Part shown: piece after piece, positions 12,230 to 22,528 of the stretch
Layout of the letters: the number at the start of each line of letters is the position of its first letter
Position numbering within the stretch: position 1 is the stretch's first letter
DNA from: Sphagnum magellanicum
Taxonomy: Eukaryota; Streptophyta; Sphagnopsida; Sphagnales; Sphagnaceae
Reading direction: 5' to 3'
Length of the DNA: 64,000 nucleotides
Assembly: GCA_021904315.1 (NCBI GenBank)
Contig: CM038917.1
Span: forward strand, 10,834,041 to 10,898,040
Position numbers and translations under genes: made by a program
Notes under the pieces: model-generated
Told to the model about the DNA's origin: nothing
The model's input: the letters and a program-made list of their open reading frames with translations, nothing else
Databases searched by the model: none

Positions 12230-13005
12230 AAAATTTGTCCCCAAAAAAAAAAAAAAACCATTGGGCCCAGCTTTCTTTTGCTATTTGGATTTTAGTGTAA
12301 TTTTTTGTCTGGATTTCTTTACTCTCGTCCTTCAGTTGCATTTGCATAGCTTGAGGTTGCTTGAGTTGTGTGTGCTTTTTTTCAAAAATTAAGACAAATT
12401 GAAGGGGTTGCTATGGTCGAGTTGCATTGATTTTGTGCTTGGAGCTTTCCTTCGATTTTTGGAGCTCTTTTTGTGTTGTCTGTGTTGTTGGAGCAAAAGC
12501 CTTCACTGTATTGTTTGTTTGTTTGTTTGCTTGTGTTTTTGGGGGCCGGGAGTGTGTCGCACTAAGTGTGTTTTTTACTAGATCTTCTTCTGCCAGGCGT
12601 TTCGTGATTCCGGATTTGAACTAGTTTTCGGCAATAATCTTCCTTTACTTGGAGTGTTGTAGATGCGAGTTTTGTGTCGAGATTTATCTCACGAAGATTG
12701 GAACTTCAAGGATCGATCTGAATTCTCTGTGTGCTTTTGTGGCTTTCTCGTTTGCATGGCTTTGTAAGATCCTGTCTGATCTACCTAGAGATCTTTGCGT
12801 GCAGATAAACTCTGCTCCCGTGCTGGTGCGACAAGCAAGAGACCTCACTACAGTTTCTTCAAGCTCAAGGAAGTCGTGAGTAAGAAAGAAAGAAAGAAGT
12901 TCGTGAGCTTGGAGGGACTTGGAGTTTTTTGCTTGTCACTTTTTTTTTCCTAGGGCGAGGAAGAGGAGAAGAGAGAACAAGTGTAGGAGGAGGAAAGCTC
13001 TCAAG
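12230..13005 (+). promoter_or_regulatory. Presumed promoter and 5' UTR of the BBD nuclease gene
   Basis: A T/G-rich stretch from about 12290 gives way to sequence of exon-like composition leading into the BBD start codon. Several ATGs precede the chosen start (12399, 12427, 12649, 12919), so upstream ORFs are likely if transcription begins around 12.3-12.4 kb. No unambiguous TATA box could be fixed. Confidence 0.4.
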
Positions 13006-14199
13006 ATGGCGGCGGCGGTGGCCGCAGCCGTGAGCTTGACGCACAACCATACCTACTTTACGGGATTGTATCAGAATTTCGCAGTGACGGCAAGGAGTTC
13101 TGCGAGAAATTCATTGCCGCCGCCGCGGCCGAAGAGAGTTGCGAAACTTGGAATACAAGGGGGAGGAAGATTTACCGGCTTCAACATCCTCCCAGGCTCC
13201 TCTACTGTCTTCCCGTCTGCCGCTTGCAGCAGCAACAACAGTAATGGCGAATCCAAACTCATATTGTCCACGGGAGTCGTCTGCAACCTCATGTCTTTCG
13301 ACAACGCAGGGAGTACAAGCGCGGATGATGATTCAGATGATGCCGATGCCGCCAGCAGCGTCTTCAGCGAAAATGACGAGGACTACGTGGATTGCAGCAT
13401 CTTGGAAGCACTGGAGGTGAAGAGCGGGCCAGAAGGATTCTTGATCAAGATGAGAGACGGATGCTACGTCAAGTGTGTGCACAACAAGCTGGAAGACCGT
13501 GGAAGCTTCAAGCTCCCCGATTACGCTCCGCAACCGGCGATCGTGCTCCAGACCAACGACGGCTCCAATCTCCTCCTTCCCATTATCGTCTTACAGCTCC
13601 CTTGTACCATGCTCTTGGAAGCTGTCCGCGAGTTTCATGTGGCCAGACCCACTGTGTACCAGGTGATGCGCGACATGCTCCAGTTGATGGGTTACAAAGC
13701 TACTCTTGTGAGAGTCACAAAGAGAGTCCATGAAGCTTACTATGCCAGAGTCTACTTGATGAAGGAATCAGAAGGAGAGGAAGAAGCTCAAGAAGCTGAT
13801 CAAGAATCTCAAGCTACAACAGTGAGCTTGGATCTTCGGCCTTCTGATGCAATCAACCTGGCGGTGAGGTGCCAGATCCCCATCCAAGTGAACAGGCAAC
13901 TGGCCATCGGTGATGGGGTCAGGATTGTGACCGAGCTTGAGAGGCTACCTGCACCCGCCTCGGTGCGCAGTCTTCATCAGAGGTTGTCGTCGTCGGCAGC
14001 AGCTTCAGCTTCTTCTTCGCTCATGGATCTTGATAGACCGGCGGAGACAGAAGGAGAGTGCCAGTCTGAGGCCCTGGAATTCGACCTCTTGAGAAGCATG
14101 TTCATCGCCGCCGTGGAGGAGAGGTACATCGATGCTGCAAAGCTGCGTGACGAGCTCGCGGACCTTCGATCCAAGAACCGCACGCAGACACAGACATGA
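13006..14199 (+). CDS. Bifunctional nuclease of the BBD family (BFN/DUF151 domain plus UVR motif)
   Basis: Intronless, 397 aa from ATG 13006. An in-frame ATG at 12919 would add 29 mostly basic residues; I chose MAAAVAAAVSL as the better start. In characterised plant and bacterial members this domain has combined RNase and DNase activity linked to defence. Residues about 125-150 open the domain (YVDCSILEALEVKSGPEGF). The BFN core follows: LPIIVLQLPCTMLLEAV, then RPTVYQVMRDMLQLMGYKA, RVTKRVHEAYYARVYL, an acidic insert of about 18 residues (EGEEEAQEADQES), and SLDLRPSDAINLAVRCQIPI. The C-terminus holds a UVR-type helix pair (FIAAVEERYIDAAKLRDELA). The N-terminal 120 residues are low-complexity, possibly a transit peptide or disordered tail. 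Confidence 0.92.
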   Translation: MAAAVAAAVSLTHNHTYFTGLYQNFAVTARSSARNSLPPPRPKRVAKLGIQGGGRFTGFNILPGSSTVFPSAACSSNNSNGESKLILSTGVVCNLMSFDNAGSTSADDDSDDADAASSVFSENDEDYVDCSILEALEVKSGPEGFLIKMRDGCYVKCVHNKLEDRGSFKLPDYAPQPAIVLQTNDGSNLLLPIIVLQLPCTMLLEAVREFHVARPTVYQVMRDMLQLMGYKATLVRVTKRVHEAYYARVYLMKESEGEEEAQEADQESQATTVSLDLRPSDAINLAVRCQIPIQVNRQLAIGDGVRIVTELERLPAPASVRSLHQRLSSSAAASASSSLMDLDRPAETEGECQSEALEFDLLRSMFIAAVEERYIDAAKLRDELADLRSKNRTQTQT

Positions 14200-17100
14200 G
14201 AGTTGAGAGCTCCTGTATTTATGCATCTTTCATGACTCCATTTTTGGCTGCGAGTTCTTGTACCCATCATCTAGCCTCTCTCTCCCAAAACATTTGTTGA
14301 CAAGATCTCTTCCCAGAAAACAATTTACAATACTAGATATGATGAGCTTGCCATAGATGCACAGCCCATGTTCATTTCCCCCATGCTTATTTTACCTTCA
14401 TTACCATCTCTTTAGTTAGTGAGGAGCATCTTTGGGCTACAACACAATGCTGATGCAGATCATTGCAGGATTGTGGCAGTACCAAACACCCAGCTCCAAT
14501 ATATTTGCAGTTTGCACAGGGAAGTTATCAAGAATCAGGAAGAAGCACTTTCAAGATCCATGGCTTCCGGTTCTGGTGCCAAGATCATGATGAGCAGGGG
14601 CAATTCCACATGCAGTTTGTATTATAGGGGAGATCCAAGAACTGAGAGGGGACTTTGAGACTAAAGCTTCTAGAGTCCAGGCCCCTCATCATCATCATCA
14701 TCATCAGACATGTAAATGAAAAATCTTGGACCACAGAGAAGATGAAAATTATTCTTGGCTGATTGTAAAAGAGGCTTGATCAATGAACTTTGCTGGAATT
14801 ATTGGGTCATGGTTTTCAATCTAGGTTTCAAATCTAGTGCTGCAGGTTATCATCCTCTTCTTTCATGGGTGCTTGCTGTGAGGAGAAAATCACTGTAAAG
14901 TTAATGAGCAAAATTGATGCATGGAATCTCTATCTGATAAAGATTGCTTATGTTTTTGGAGCTGTGTAACACAGCTCTTCAAAGGGGTGAAAATGTGAGC
15001 ACATGTGGGTATTGTTTCTCTTCTATGGGCAACATTTATGGTGCACTAATTGTTAGCCACTGCCATATATAGTCATTACATTCTTTTGTACATCACATTC
15101 AGAATTTGGTTAGTTGCAGTTGTGATCATCTACTGGTCCTAATTCTTGAGTGGCACTCATGTGGTTGACTTTTCTTCTTTGTGGATTCTGTTTTTTGGGA
15201 AGACAGGGCTAGGTGCCAAAAATGAGAACTTGAGCGTTACATGAATTCAGGGCAAAACAGACAGAACTCTGTTAAGTATTTCTGTTTTTGGTGTCTGTTG
15301 TGAGATGCTGTATGGTTATTCATGTCTCATGTATGATGAGTAAAGGTCAGAATTTCCAGTATGTGAGGACCATCTATGGAAGGAGTGGAGAAGCCCAAAG
15401 ACATCCATTACTTAGAGTTTTCCTCAGTAAATTGCACACAGAAGTTTCTCTGGGTGGATTCCAGCTGCATCAAGGTCTGTTTCTAGATCTAACTGTAATC
15501 ATTGAATTCCTAGGAGAAGGTTCTCCAGTTTGTCCAGTTATGGATGTTGTTGAGCAATGAATGTTAATGCTGAGAGTAATGAGAGTCTGAACTGCAAGCC
15601 TATGCTGTTATGGTGGTGCAATCAAACTCATCAACCAGTTCATTGCTTGTCTGCATTCCATGATTCCCAACAATTTGTTTAAAATGCCACTTTTTGTCTT
15701 CTGAGAATGGAAGTACATTTCATGGAAAGCTTTTTGGGTGCATCATGATCTTACATATAAACCTTTCACTAGTTCTGGAGATTGGGCTTCTTCTACTCTT
15801 GAGTCTAAAGCAGATAGGAAGCTTTCAACTTTAAACTAGTATCTTTCTTTCTTTGTGGCATAAGCAATGGCCAGGTGAACATTGATGCTACTTTTGACTC
15901 TGTAGCTGTTACTGTGGAGGCTGATCAAATTGTTACATCATCCAAGCCTCAATGAATCAAATCAGCTTTTTTTTCAAAAAGCAAAGCATACAGATTCCCT
16001 TTTGGGTCCTACTGAAGGAGACCTTTTCTATACCCACTCCTTTTGCAGGGCCCAAGTATGGAATGCATTATATTATCTTCTTAGGCAAATTAGGCAGTGA
16101 GAAAACTTTCTTTCTGGTAAAATCAATGGAGGGCCTTTACACAGCTGCAAATCCACTACATAGTAGATCTCCCTCTTTTGCTAAAGACTTGTTCTGTTGT
16201 GCTTTGCATTAATTTGGTGAGGTGCCTCTCAAGTTCAATTTTGGTTTTTTGCAATGAGCCAATTTGATTGGCTTGCATGGAAAGTCCACTCTCCACACCA
16301 AACACAACTTGAGAACCCCTCCCCCCAACCACAAGGAAAAAAAAGGGAGGCCCCTTCACTCCATGATGTGCCTTCTCATTGGTTGCATGGAAATTCTATT
16401 CGTAAAATTGGCTGCTACTATTTTTGACCCAGACTAGTAGCCCTTCCCAAGAACACCCTATCTATTGGGCCTTAGGATTGAATTAGCAAGGATTTGCATT
16501 CTTATGTAACCGTTTCCTCTTATAAAGATCACGGTCCAGAGTCAAGACTAATTTTGGGCGAGGACATCAATTTTAGTACAGTACGAATGACTGACAATCA
16601 GCACTTCTTTGTGGAATATTTATTTACTTTACAAAACAAGGTTCAGCAGTTTCAAATATAATTTTCCACAATCGAGGAATATGTATGCAAAGCACACCTT
16701 GTGTTGGGTATTTGTAATGAGAACCCAATGGTTGGGATGAGAGTTCTATTTTCGACAACTTTGGGAAATTTCAATAATTTTTTCTCTTTCTTTGGGCTAG
16801 ACCTTTCGCAAAATTATTTTTTGGTGAACATCAGTCCCAGGGTATATAAGCCAGTGGTTGAGGGAAAATATAAAATTTCAAAAATTACATCAGTGAGGTG
16901 ACGGTGTATCATCTAGGCTTGAAAAAGACTCCACATATCCATCCATCCACCCACCTACTTTCTCCTCAATATCATGCATTTGGGTTTCTTCTGCACCTTT
17001 TCTGGATCAAACTGCCATCAAGTGCAGTACCCCAGTTACAGGAACTTTTCTCCCATCTTGTTCCCTCCTTTTGTCAGATCCTCTTCTGAATCTAGACTGC

Positions 17101-17320
17101 CATCTAATGCAGTCAGAAGGGGATTAATATAAGGTTACACCAATGCATGATCAGGCCCACCATTATCTATCTCTGTGCACTGAAAATGTTGTGTAGGCCA
17201 ATTCTTTTAGAGGAATATGGTGCAAAGTTTAGCAAGACTTTTGTTTAGGGGACTTAATTCAAGATTTGACAAATATTAGTTTCCATGTTTTGGGATTTTG
17301 TCACATACCCCTTGAGTTGA
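14200..17320. other. 3' flank of BBD and non-genic sequence
   Basis: The first few hundred bases are probably 3' UTR. A (CAT)n run lies at about 14684-14706. An open stretch at 15865-15953 reads NGQVNIDATFDSVAVTVE and so on in a coding-like way and ends in a stop, but I cannot name it. Otherwise no gene is seen. Confidence 0.45.
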
Positions 17321-17740
17321 AAATGTTGGCACCCATGCGCAACATGAAAACTGAAACTTCCTCCTAATACAAAAGAGTTTTACACTTCAGCTACCCACAA
17401 ATAGTAACTTCAACACCAACCAACGTAAACAAAAATTGTTTGCCCTTTGAGCTGAATGTTGTCATCCATGTGCAATATGCAAGCCAAAACTTCCTCCTAA
17501 ATCAAAGAGTGTACATTTCAGCCACCAAGCAATAGTAACTTGAACACCAACAAATTAAAACACAAATTGTTTTCCATCCCCTTGTGTTGAGTATATTTAT
17601 CACCCATGTGCAACATGAAAAGCTGAAACTTTCTCCTAAAAGAAAGAGTTCTATATTTCAGCCATAGACAAGTAGTAGGTAACTCAAACACCAACAAAAT
17701 AAACACAAATTGTTTGTGACCGCCATCATGACTATCAATG
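17320..17740. repeat. Tandem repeat, three copies of a unit of about 135 bp
   Basis: CACCCATGTGCAACATGAAA-like anchors recur near 17331, 17464 and 17602. Each is followed by CTGAAACTT(C/T)CTCCTAA, an AAAGAGT block, TTCAGCCA, AGTAACT(T/C)(G/C)AACACCAAC and ACACAAATTGTTT. The copies differ by small indels. Confidence 0.8.
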
Positions 17741-18379
17741 AGATTCAATGATATTGTCCTGAGTCCTGACTTCTAAAATAAATTGATCTACAAACTCTGC
17801 CTCACCCTAGTTTGTAATTTCTAAAGATTTGTTCTGGAATATCTACTTGCTTTTTATAGACAAACTGGACAAAGGATGCTTTGAGGACAGCCAGGTTCTT
17901 TGAGGAGGAGGCCTTGAGAGTTGTCCAAAAATACTGGATGCTAGCGAGGCCATGTTGCCTCAGTTGCTCCCCCATGTTCTATAAGGTGTTTTGCCATTCC
18001 TTCTGCTGTTCCCAATGGTCCAGTCTGCTCTCTCTCCCTTGCTCCAAATTGAAAAAAGCCTATGGAATACCATTAGCTCAGCTACTTTGCCAGGTTCCCT
18101 TGTCCTGTTGCTAAGTCCACTTTGCCTTACAGTGTGAAAGTGTAATGCCTTCCCCCTATGCTTAACCATTTGACTCATTTGCACCAACACACTCCAGAAA
18201 TTCATCAACCCTAGTGGGTGCCCGTGACCTTCGGCCACTATGAAGTCCCCCAGTTTCTTTAAACTTGGTTCGCGTTTTAGTTTTAGTTTTTTTTAGAAAC
18301 TTTTAACTTTTTTATTTTTTTATTTTTATGTTTTTTCTATTTTTATTATTATTTTTTGATCATCCAGTCTCACAGATAT

Positions 18380-18745
18380 TTCATCCATCCCCTTAATCGG
18401 GACGAACAATAGCTAAAAGAAAAAAAGCTTCCCCAAAATCCATCCCGTCATCAAGCCGGACGGACATTTCATCCATCCCCTTAATTGGGACGAACAGTAG
18501 CTAAAAGAAAAAAAAGGTAGTCTTGGTCAATACAAAAAAAAAAAATTTGATTCTAGGCTGTCCAAGGCCTAAATTTTTTTTTTCTGGTCTTTCCCTAAAT
18601 CTGTCTCGGCATCAAGCCGGACGAACAATTCATCCGTCCCCTTAATCGGGACGGACAGTAGCTAAAAGAAAAAAAAGGTAGTCTTGGTCAATAAAAAAAA
18701 AAAAAAAAGATTCTAGGCTATCCAAGGCCTAAATATTTTTTTTCT
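18380..18745. repeat. Repeat array with CATCCATCCCCTTAATCGGG units
   Basis: Three copies of a core (CATCC(A/G)TCCCCTTAAT(C/T)GGGAC, then CTAAAAGAAAAAAA) sit with CTAAAAG at 18413, 18501 and 18662. The last two also share GGTAGTCTTGGTCAATA and TTCTAGGCT(G/A)TCCAAGGCCTAAAT, giving a 161-bp unit against 88 bp for the first spacing. A second motif, CATCAAGCCGGACG, precedes copies two and three. Confidence 0.75.
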
Positions 18746-18952
18746 CATCCACCAAATCTTTTGCCTCAAAAAATCAGACTGCCCTGATTTTTTTTTTCTC
18801 TGGAGTCAGTTACATCTGGGGAAGCTCCACAGGGAACGGGCAGTGACTGGAAGAATCTTCTAGGCACTGCCCACACAGACAGACACCACCACTACTATTA
18901 CTTTTTCAAGCGTAACTGAAAATGACCTGCTGTGGGCGGCTGTCTGCCCTGG

Positions 18953-18985
18953 CTGCCCTGCCCTGCCCTGCCCCTGCCCTACCCT
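18953..18985. repeat. (CCCTG)n simple repeat
   Basis: A run of CCCTGCCCTGCCCTGCCC with small variants. Confidence 0.8.
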
Positions 18986-19560
18986 GTTTGTCACCACAGA
19001 CAGACAGACACCATGTTTGCTTTTATATATAGGATTAGACTCCAAAAGTGAAAACCTTCACACCAAGCAATTGCTGACTGAAGCTGCCCTGAGCCTCCAA
19101 TCATGCGATCTACATAGCTACCTATACACCAAGATTGAAATGGAGAGCCCCGGTAGTTTGCCGAAAACAAAACTCTAGCCCAAATGAATGAAATCTTTTC
19201 ATCTTACACCAATTTTGGTCACAAATTGATGTCCAATTTTCATTTTCTTTTCCTCTTCACTTCTTGTGGAAGTGTTTTATTGCAATAAACTTTGGTAGGT
19301 TCACATAGAAAAATAACAACTACAAAGAAGAAAGTCTCTTGAACTAGACTAGGATCTAACAGTGTTCCAGTTAGGCTTTTCAAGTTTCTTATTGCAAGCT
19401 GTTTATGATACTTTTTTTGATGTATTGATCATGTCTCCATGCTTTGAGACCCTGTTGAGGTTTAGATATTCATAATGCTCCAAGCCTTACCAGTTCTGTG
19501 GTTTTAATTTGTTTCCTGCTTTCATTAGAACCGCATGTGGTGCTTTGTTGTATGGAGCAG

Positions 19561-20438
19561 GTGGCAGAGAGCAGCAATGTGTTAATTCTTCCAGTGAAGC
19601 CCCAGATGGATATGTTGCACAGGACCCTACATCCGGACAGTGCTATGATGATGTGGTCAAGGGGTTTCCATGTAGACATTTCAAGAGTTAATGCTCAGTA
19701 CATCTTGTATTTAGAAATCCAAAAATGAGAATTTGTTGATGGCTATGGTGTTGCAGTTGAGAAGTTGGTGATGGATTTTTTCCAAGGACCACCTACTAGT
19801 GTCAATTGCTGCTGGCATTTCCATTGCATAACTGTCTATAAATCTGCAACTAGGAAGAGGAATCTTGCTAAAGTCCTTCTTACCAGAAGGACTATGACAC
19901 TCTTCTGGAACCCTTGTACTAGTCGAACATTATGTCATTTACTGGGAGAAGCAAGTCTGTGATCTATTGTGGTGTCCTCAATGAGTGAAAGCTTACCCTA
20001 AAAGCACTAAGAATAGATTAGGCCACAAATCTCTTTCACAATTGCATTCCCACAAAAAAAATGACATTTTAAAAGAATGTTATTTTTGGTGGGTTCATTT
20101 CTTAAGTTGATGCAAGATGTACATGGTTCAAGTGATGTGCAATCTTCACTGAAATGGTGAAATGGTGTATGCTTTTAATAGCCATGAGCTTAGGAGCCAT
20201 TGCAACACAAGCCTGATGCAGCTCTTGTGATAACTATATTTGAGGTAATTGACAAGATTCATGTGGTGGATGAAAAGCTCTTGAATGCAGTTACAAGCCT
20301 CATGGGCTTTTTCCTCTGTGGTTTCTCTCCAGTCAAAGTGGACAGGCTTATGTTTCTATAGCTATTGAAGCACTTGCTGATGGGGATGTGGCTGAGGGAC
20401 TTCCTAGTGATGTTGCCCCGTCCCTTTCTGCTCAGACA
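19561..20438 (+). pseudogene. Decayed pyrroline-5-carboxylate reductase (P5CR) copy
   Basis: P5CR is the last enzyme of proline synthesis. Three pieces match in order on the plus strand. 19561-19605 reads VAESSNVLILPVKPQ, the conserved segment at the end of the NAD(P)H-binding fold. 20203-20307 reads KIHVVDEKLLNAVTSLMG at its end, the start of the dimerisation domain. 20337-20438 reads SGQAYVSIAIEALADGDVAE and ends at a donor-like ACA|GTAAG. The last two pieces are separated by 29 bases that break the frame, where functional P5CR reads straight through (SGSGPAY-like, here SGQAY). The N-terminal Rossmann glycine motif, the MPNTP segment and the C-terminal exons were not found. I call it a pseudogene; a remote chance remains of a divergent live gene with unusual splicing. 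Confidence 0.72.
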
Positions 20439-22528
20439 GTAAGTATTAGAAGCTGTCACATTTCCTAAGTTTCTAGTAAATGGGTCGATAAGTCTAGTCA
20501 CTATATAGTGTCAGTTGTTTGGGACTAGGTTCTGTGTGATAATAACATTCTCACGGCTACTAAAGTGTCTAGGACATGCACTTTTATGGTGTTGAAAGTG
20601 TGTCTTTGTACACTGAATTCAGAACAATTTTTCATCATGAGGATGGGGTAGGTTTTGATAATGTCCTTTCTTCTTACTGTCAGAGCTATATGTAGACTGA
20701 ATTTGCATTCCATAGTATTGAACAGTGATGATCACAGGGAGAGTGATATTGAGAAATATCCACTAACACTTGCATAGATACTCATTACAGTTTTGATCAA
20801 TGAACTGTTTATCCACAATGAAGAGAACTGTGGATGCTTGCATCACCACTTTAAGTTCAGTTGCAACAAATTTTCTAATCTTCTTGTGAATGAACATTTG
20901 GAATAAAGGTTCTGTCCCTTAGTAGGCTGCAAATTTGATGAAGAGATCAAAATATTTCTTGGACAATTTTTTTGGAATTGGAAATGGGGTAAGATATGTG
21001 TAGAAGAAATGCATTTGCTAACTTCATAGTCTTCTCCAATAATCAATAAACTAGAAGTTATATTTATATTAATCTATTAAAAGAAATAAATTGAATTGTA
21101 ATTAAATTAAAACCACACATGAATGAAAGAAATGAAAAAGGGGGGAGAAAATACCATTAATTCTATGGTACAAGATGATGACACTCTCCTTCCAAAGCTT
21201 TTCAACCCTAAATCAAACCTTAATTAATCACAAATAAATTTATGCAAAACCCTAAACTTGAATTATAATGAGAATAGAAAGGGCCTAGTTCTTAGTTGAT
21301 AGGTAGGCCAAGAAAGCAGGTAGTATACAGAGCTATGTAGGTGAGATCAGAGTTGAGAGAACCATAAGAGAAAATCATAGTATGGATCAACTGTTGTGAC
21401 ACATATAATAATATTATGCAGGAAGCAGCGTTTTTTGTCTGTGTAAAATTTCGCCGAAATGTGAAAAAAAATCAATTTGAAAATGGAATTATTCTACGTC
21501 CTTCTTTGGATGCTAGCGAATCAGCTGCAACATCAGAAAATTGAAAAAAAGTAAATATCACTAAGTAGGAAAGAGTGTGCGGAAATATTCAGAGATATTA
21601 TCAACTTATTAGAAGTGCAACTGGAAAGTTCTTGCTTTTCAAAAAAAAAAAGAATTAAGTATATGTACCCCCTTTCTAATACTGCAGACTCTCAGAGGCC
21701 ACGTGATAGCGACTTTGAGAGAAGTCAGAGGACTCTGTGATTCTTGGTTCAAATCGGCCGCGCTTGCTCGATTTAAGCACGGAATGGTTGAAAAGACGGG
21801 GCTGAAGCTACGGTCGTCATTTCGGAATGTTCCTGTTACTATCGGTTATAGATAAGAAGTCGGTCCTCACGCTGACTAGATGATCGCGGTTTTACACCTT
21901 TAAGATCTAGTAGTCAAATACGACACGTAATGGCTAGAACGTAGTTTCGCGAAAAATACAAACTGGACGCTTGACATTGGTGGAGCAAAATACTAACTGG
22001 GCACTTGAGATTGGTGGTGCAGCGACTGTAGCTTTGAACCCAAAGGACATTTCTGGACAGTACTTGTTGTACGCGGCTTGGTCTGTAGCAACCCTGATAT
22101 ATGATGACCTTGGCATCACCAGCAGTACTGATCAGTTTCTTTGCAGATTCTAGATGCGTGACCACCACTGAGATCGGACGAAACCTAATATATCTAAATG
22201 ATTAGACGTCGAGCAACACATGCACTGAAGCTTGTTGGTGTAATTGATCGGCTTCTTTTGAGCCGACTTGCTCGATACCTATGCATTTCTGGATTGGCGA
22301 GAATCGAAATTCTCGATTACGGACGTTCCTTCTTCGATCGCGGATCAACGTCTAAGGGTCGTCATCGATAGGTTCTCTTAATAATTAGCAAGTTCATTTC
22401 TGTCAAGATCAACTGCAGGTGACGGTTCTGGTGTGATCCTCTAGTTGTCCTCATTAGTTGTGCGATTAATCATCGGACGTATTGTTTTGACAACTAGGAG
22501 CGGCAGGAGGTTTGCTCTGCAACCGGCT
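20439..22528. other. Non-genic interval and upstream region of the ankyrin-kinase gene
   Basis: 20.5-21.5 kb is AT-rich with no gene seen. From about 21.7 kb GC content rises, consistent with promoter and 5' UTR of the next gene. A small inverted repeat (CGAGAAT...ATTCTCG) lies near 22300-22318. Confidence 0.45.

Noticed and set aside
12399-12624. Two overlapping ORFs before the BBD gene
   Set aside because: Cys/Phe/Leu-rich translations of T/G-rich leader DNA; at most upstream ORFs.
17881-18238. ORFs on both strands near 18 kb
   Set aside because: Another frame gives a leucine-rich stretch (MLPQLLPHVL type), but with stops and no family I can name.
21721-21790. GGTTCAAATC, a tRNA B-box-like motif
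   Set aside because: No A box at the right distance and no acceptor stem.
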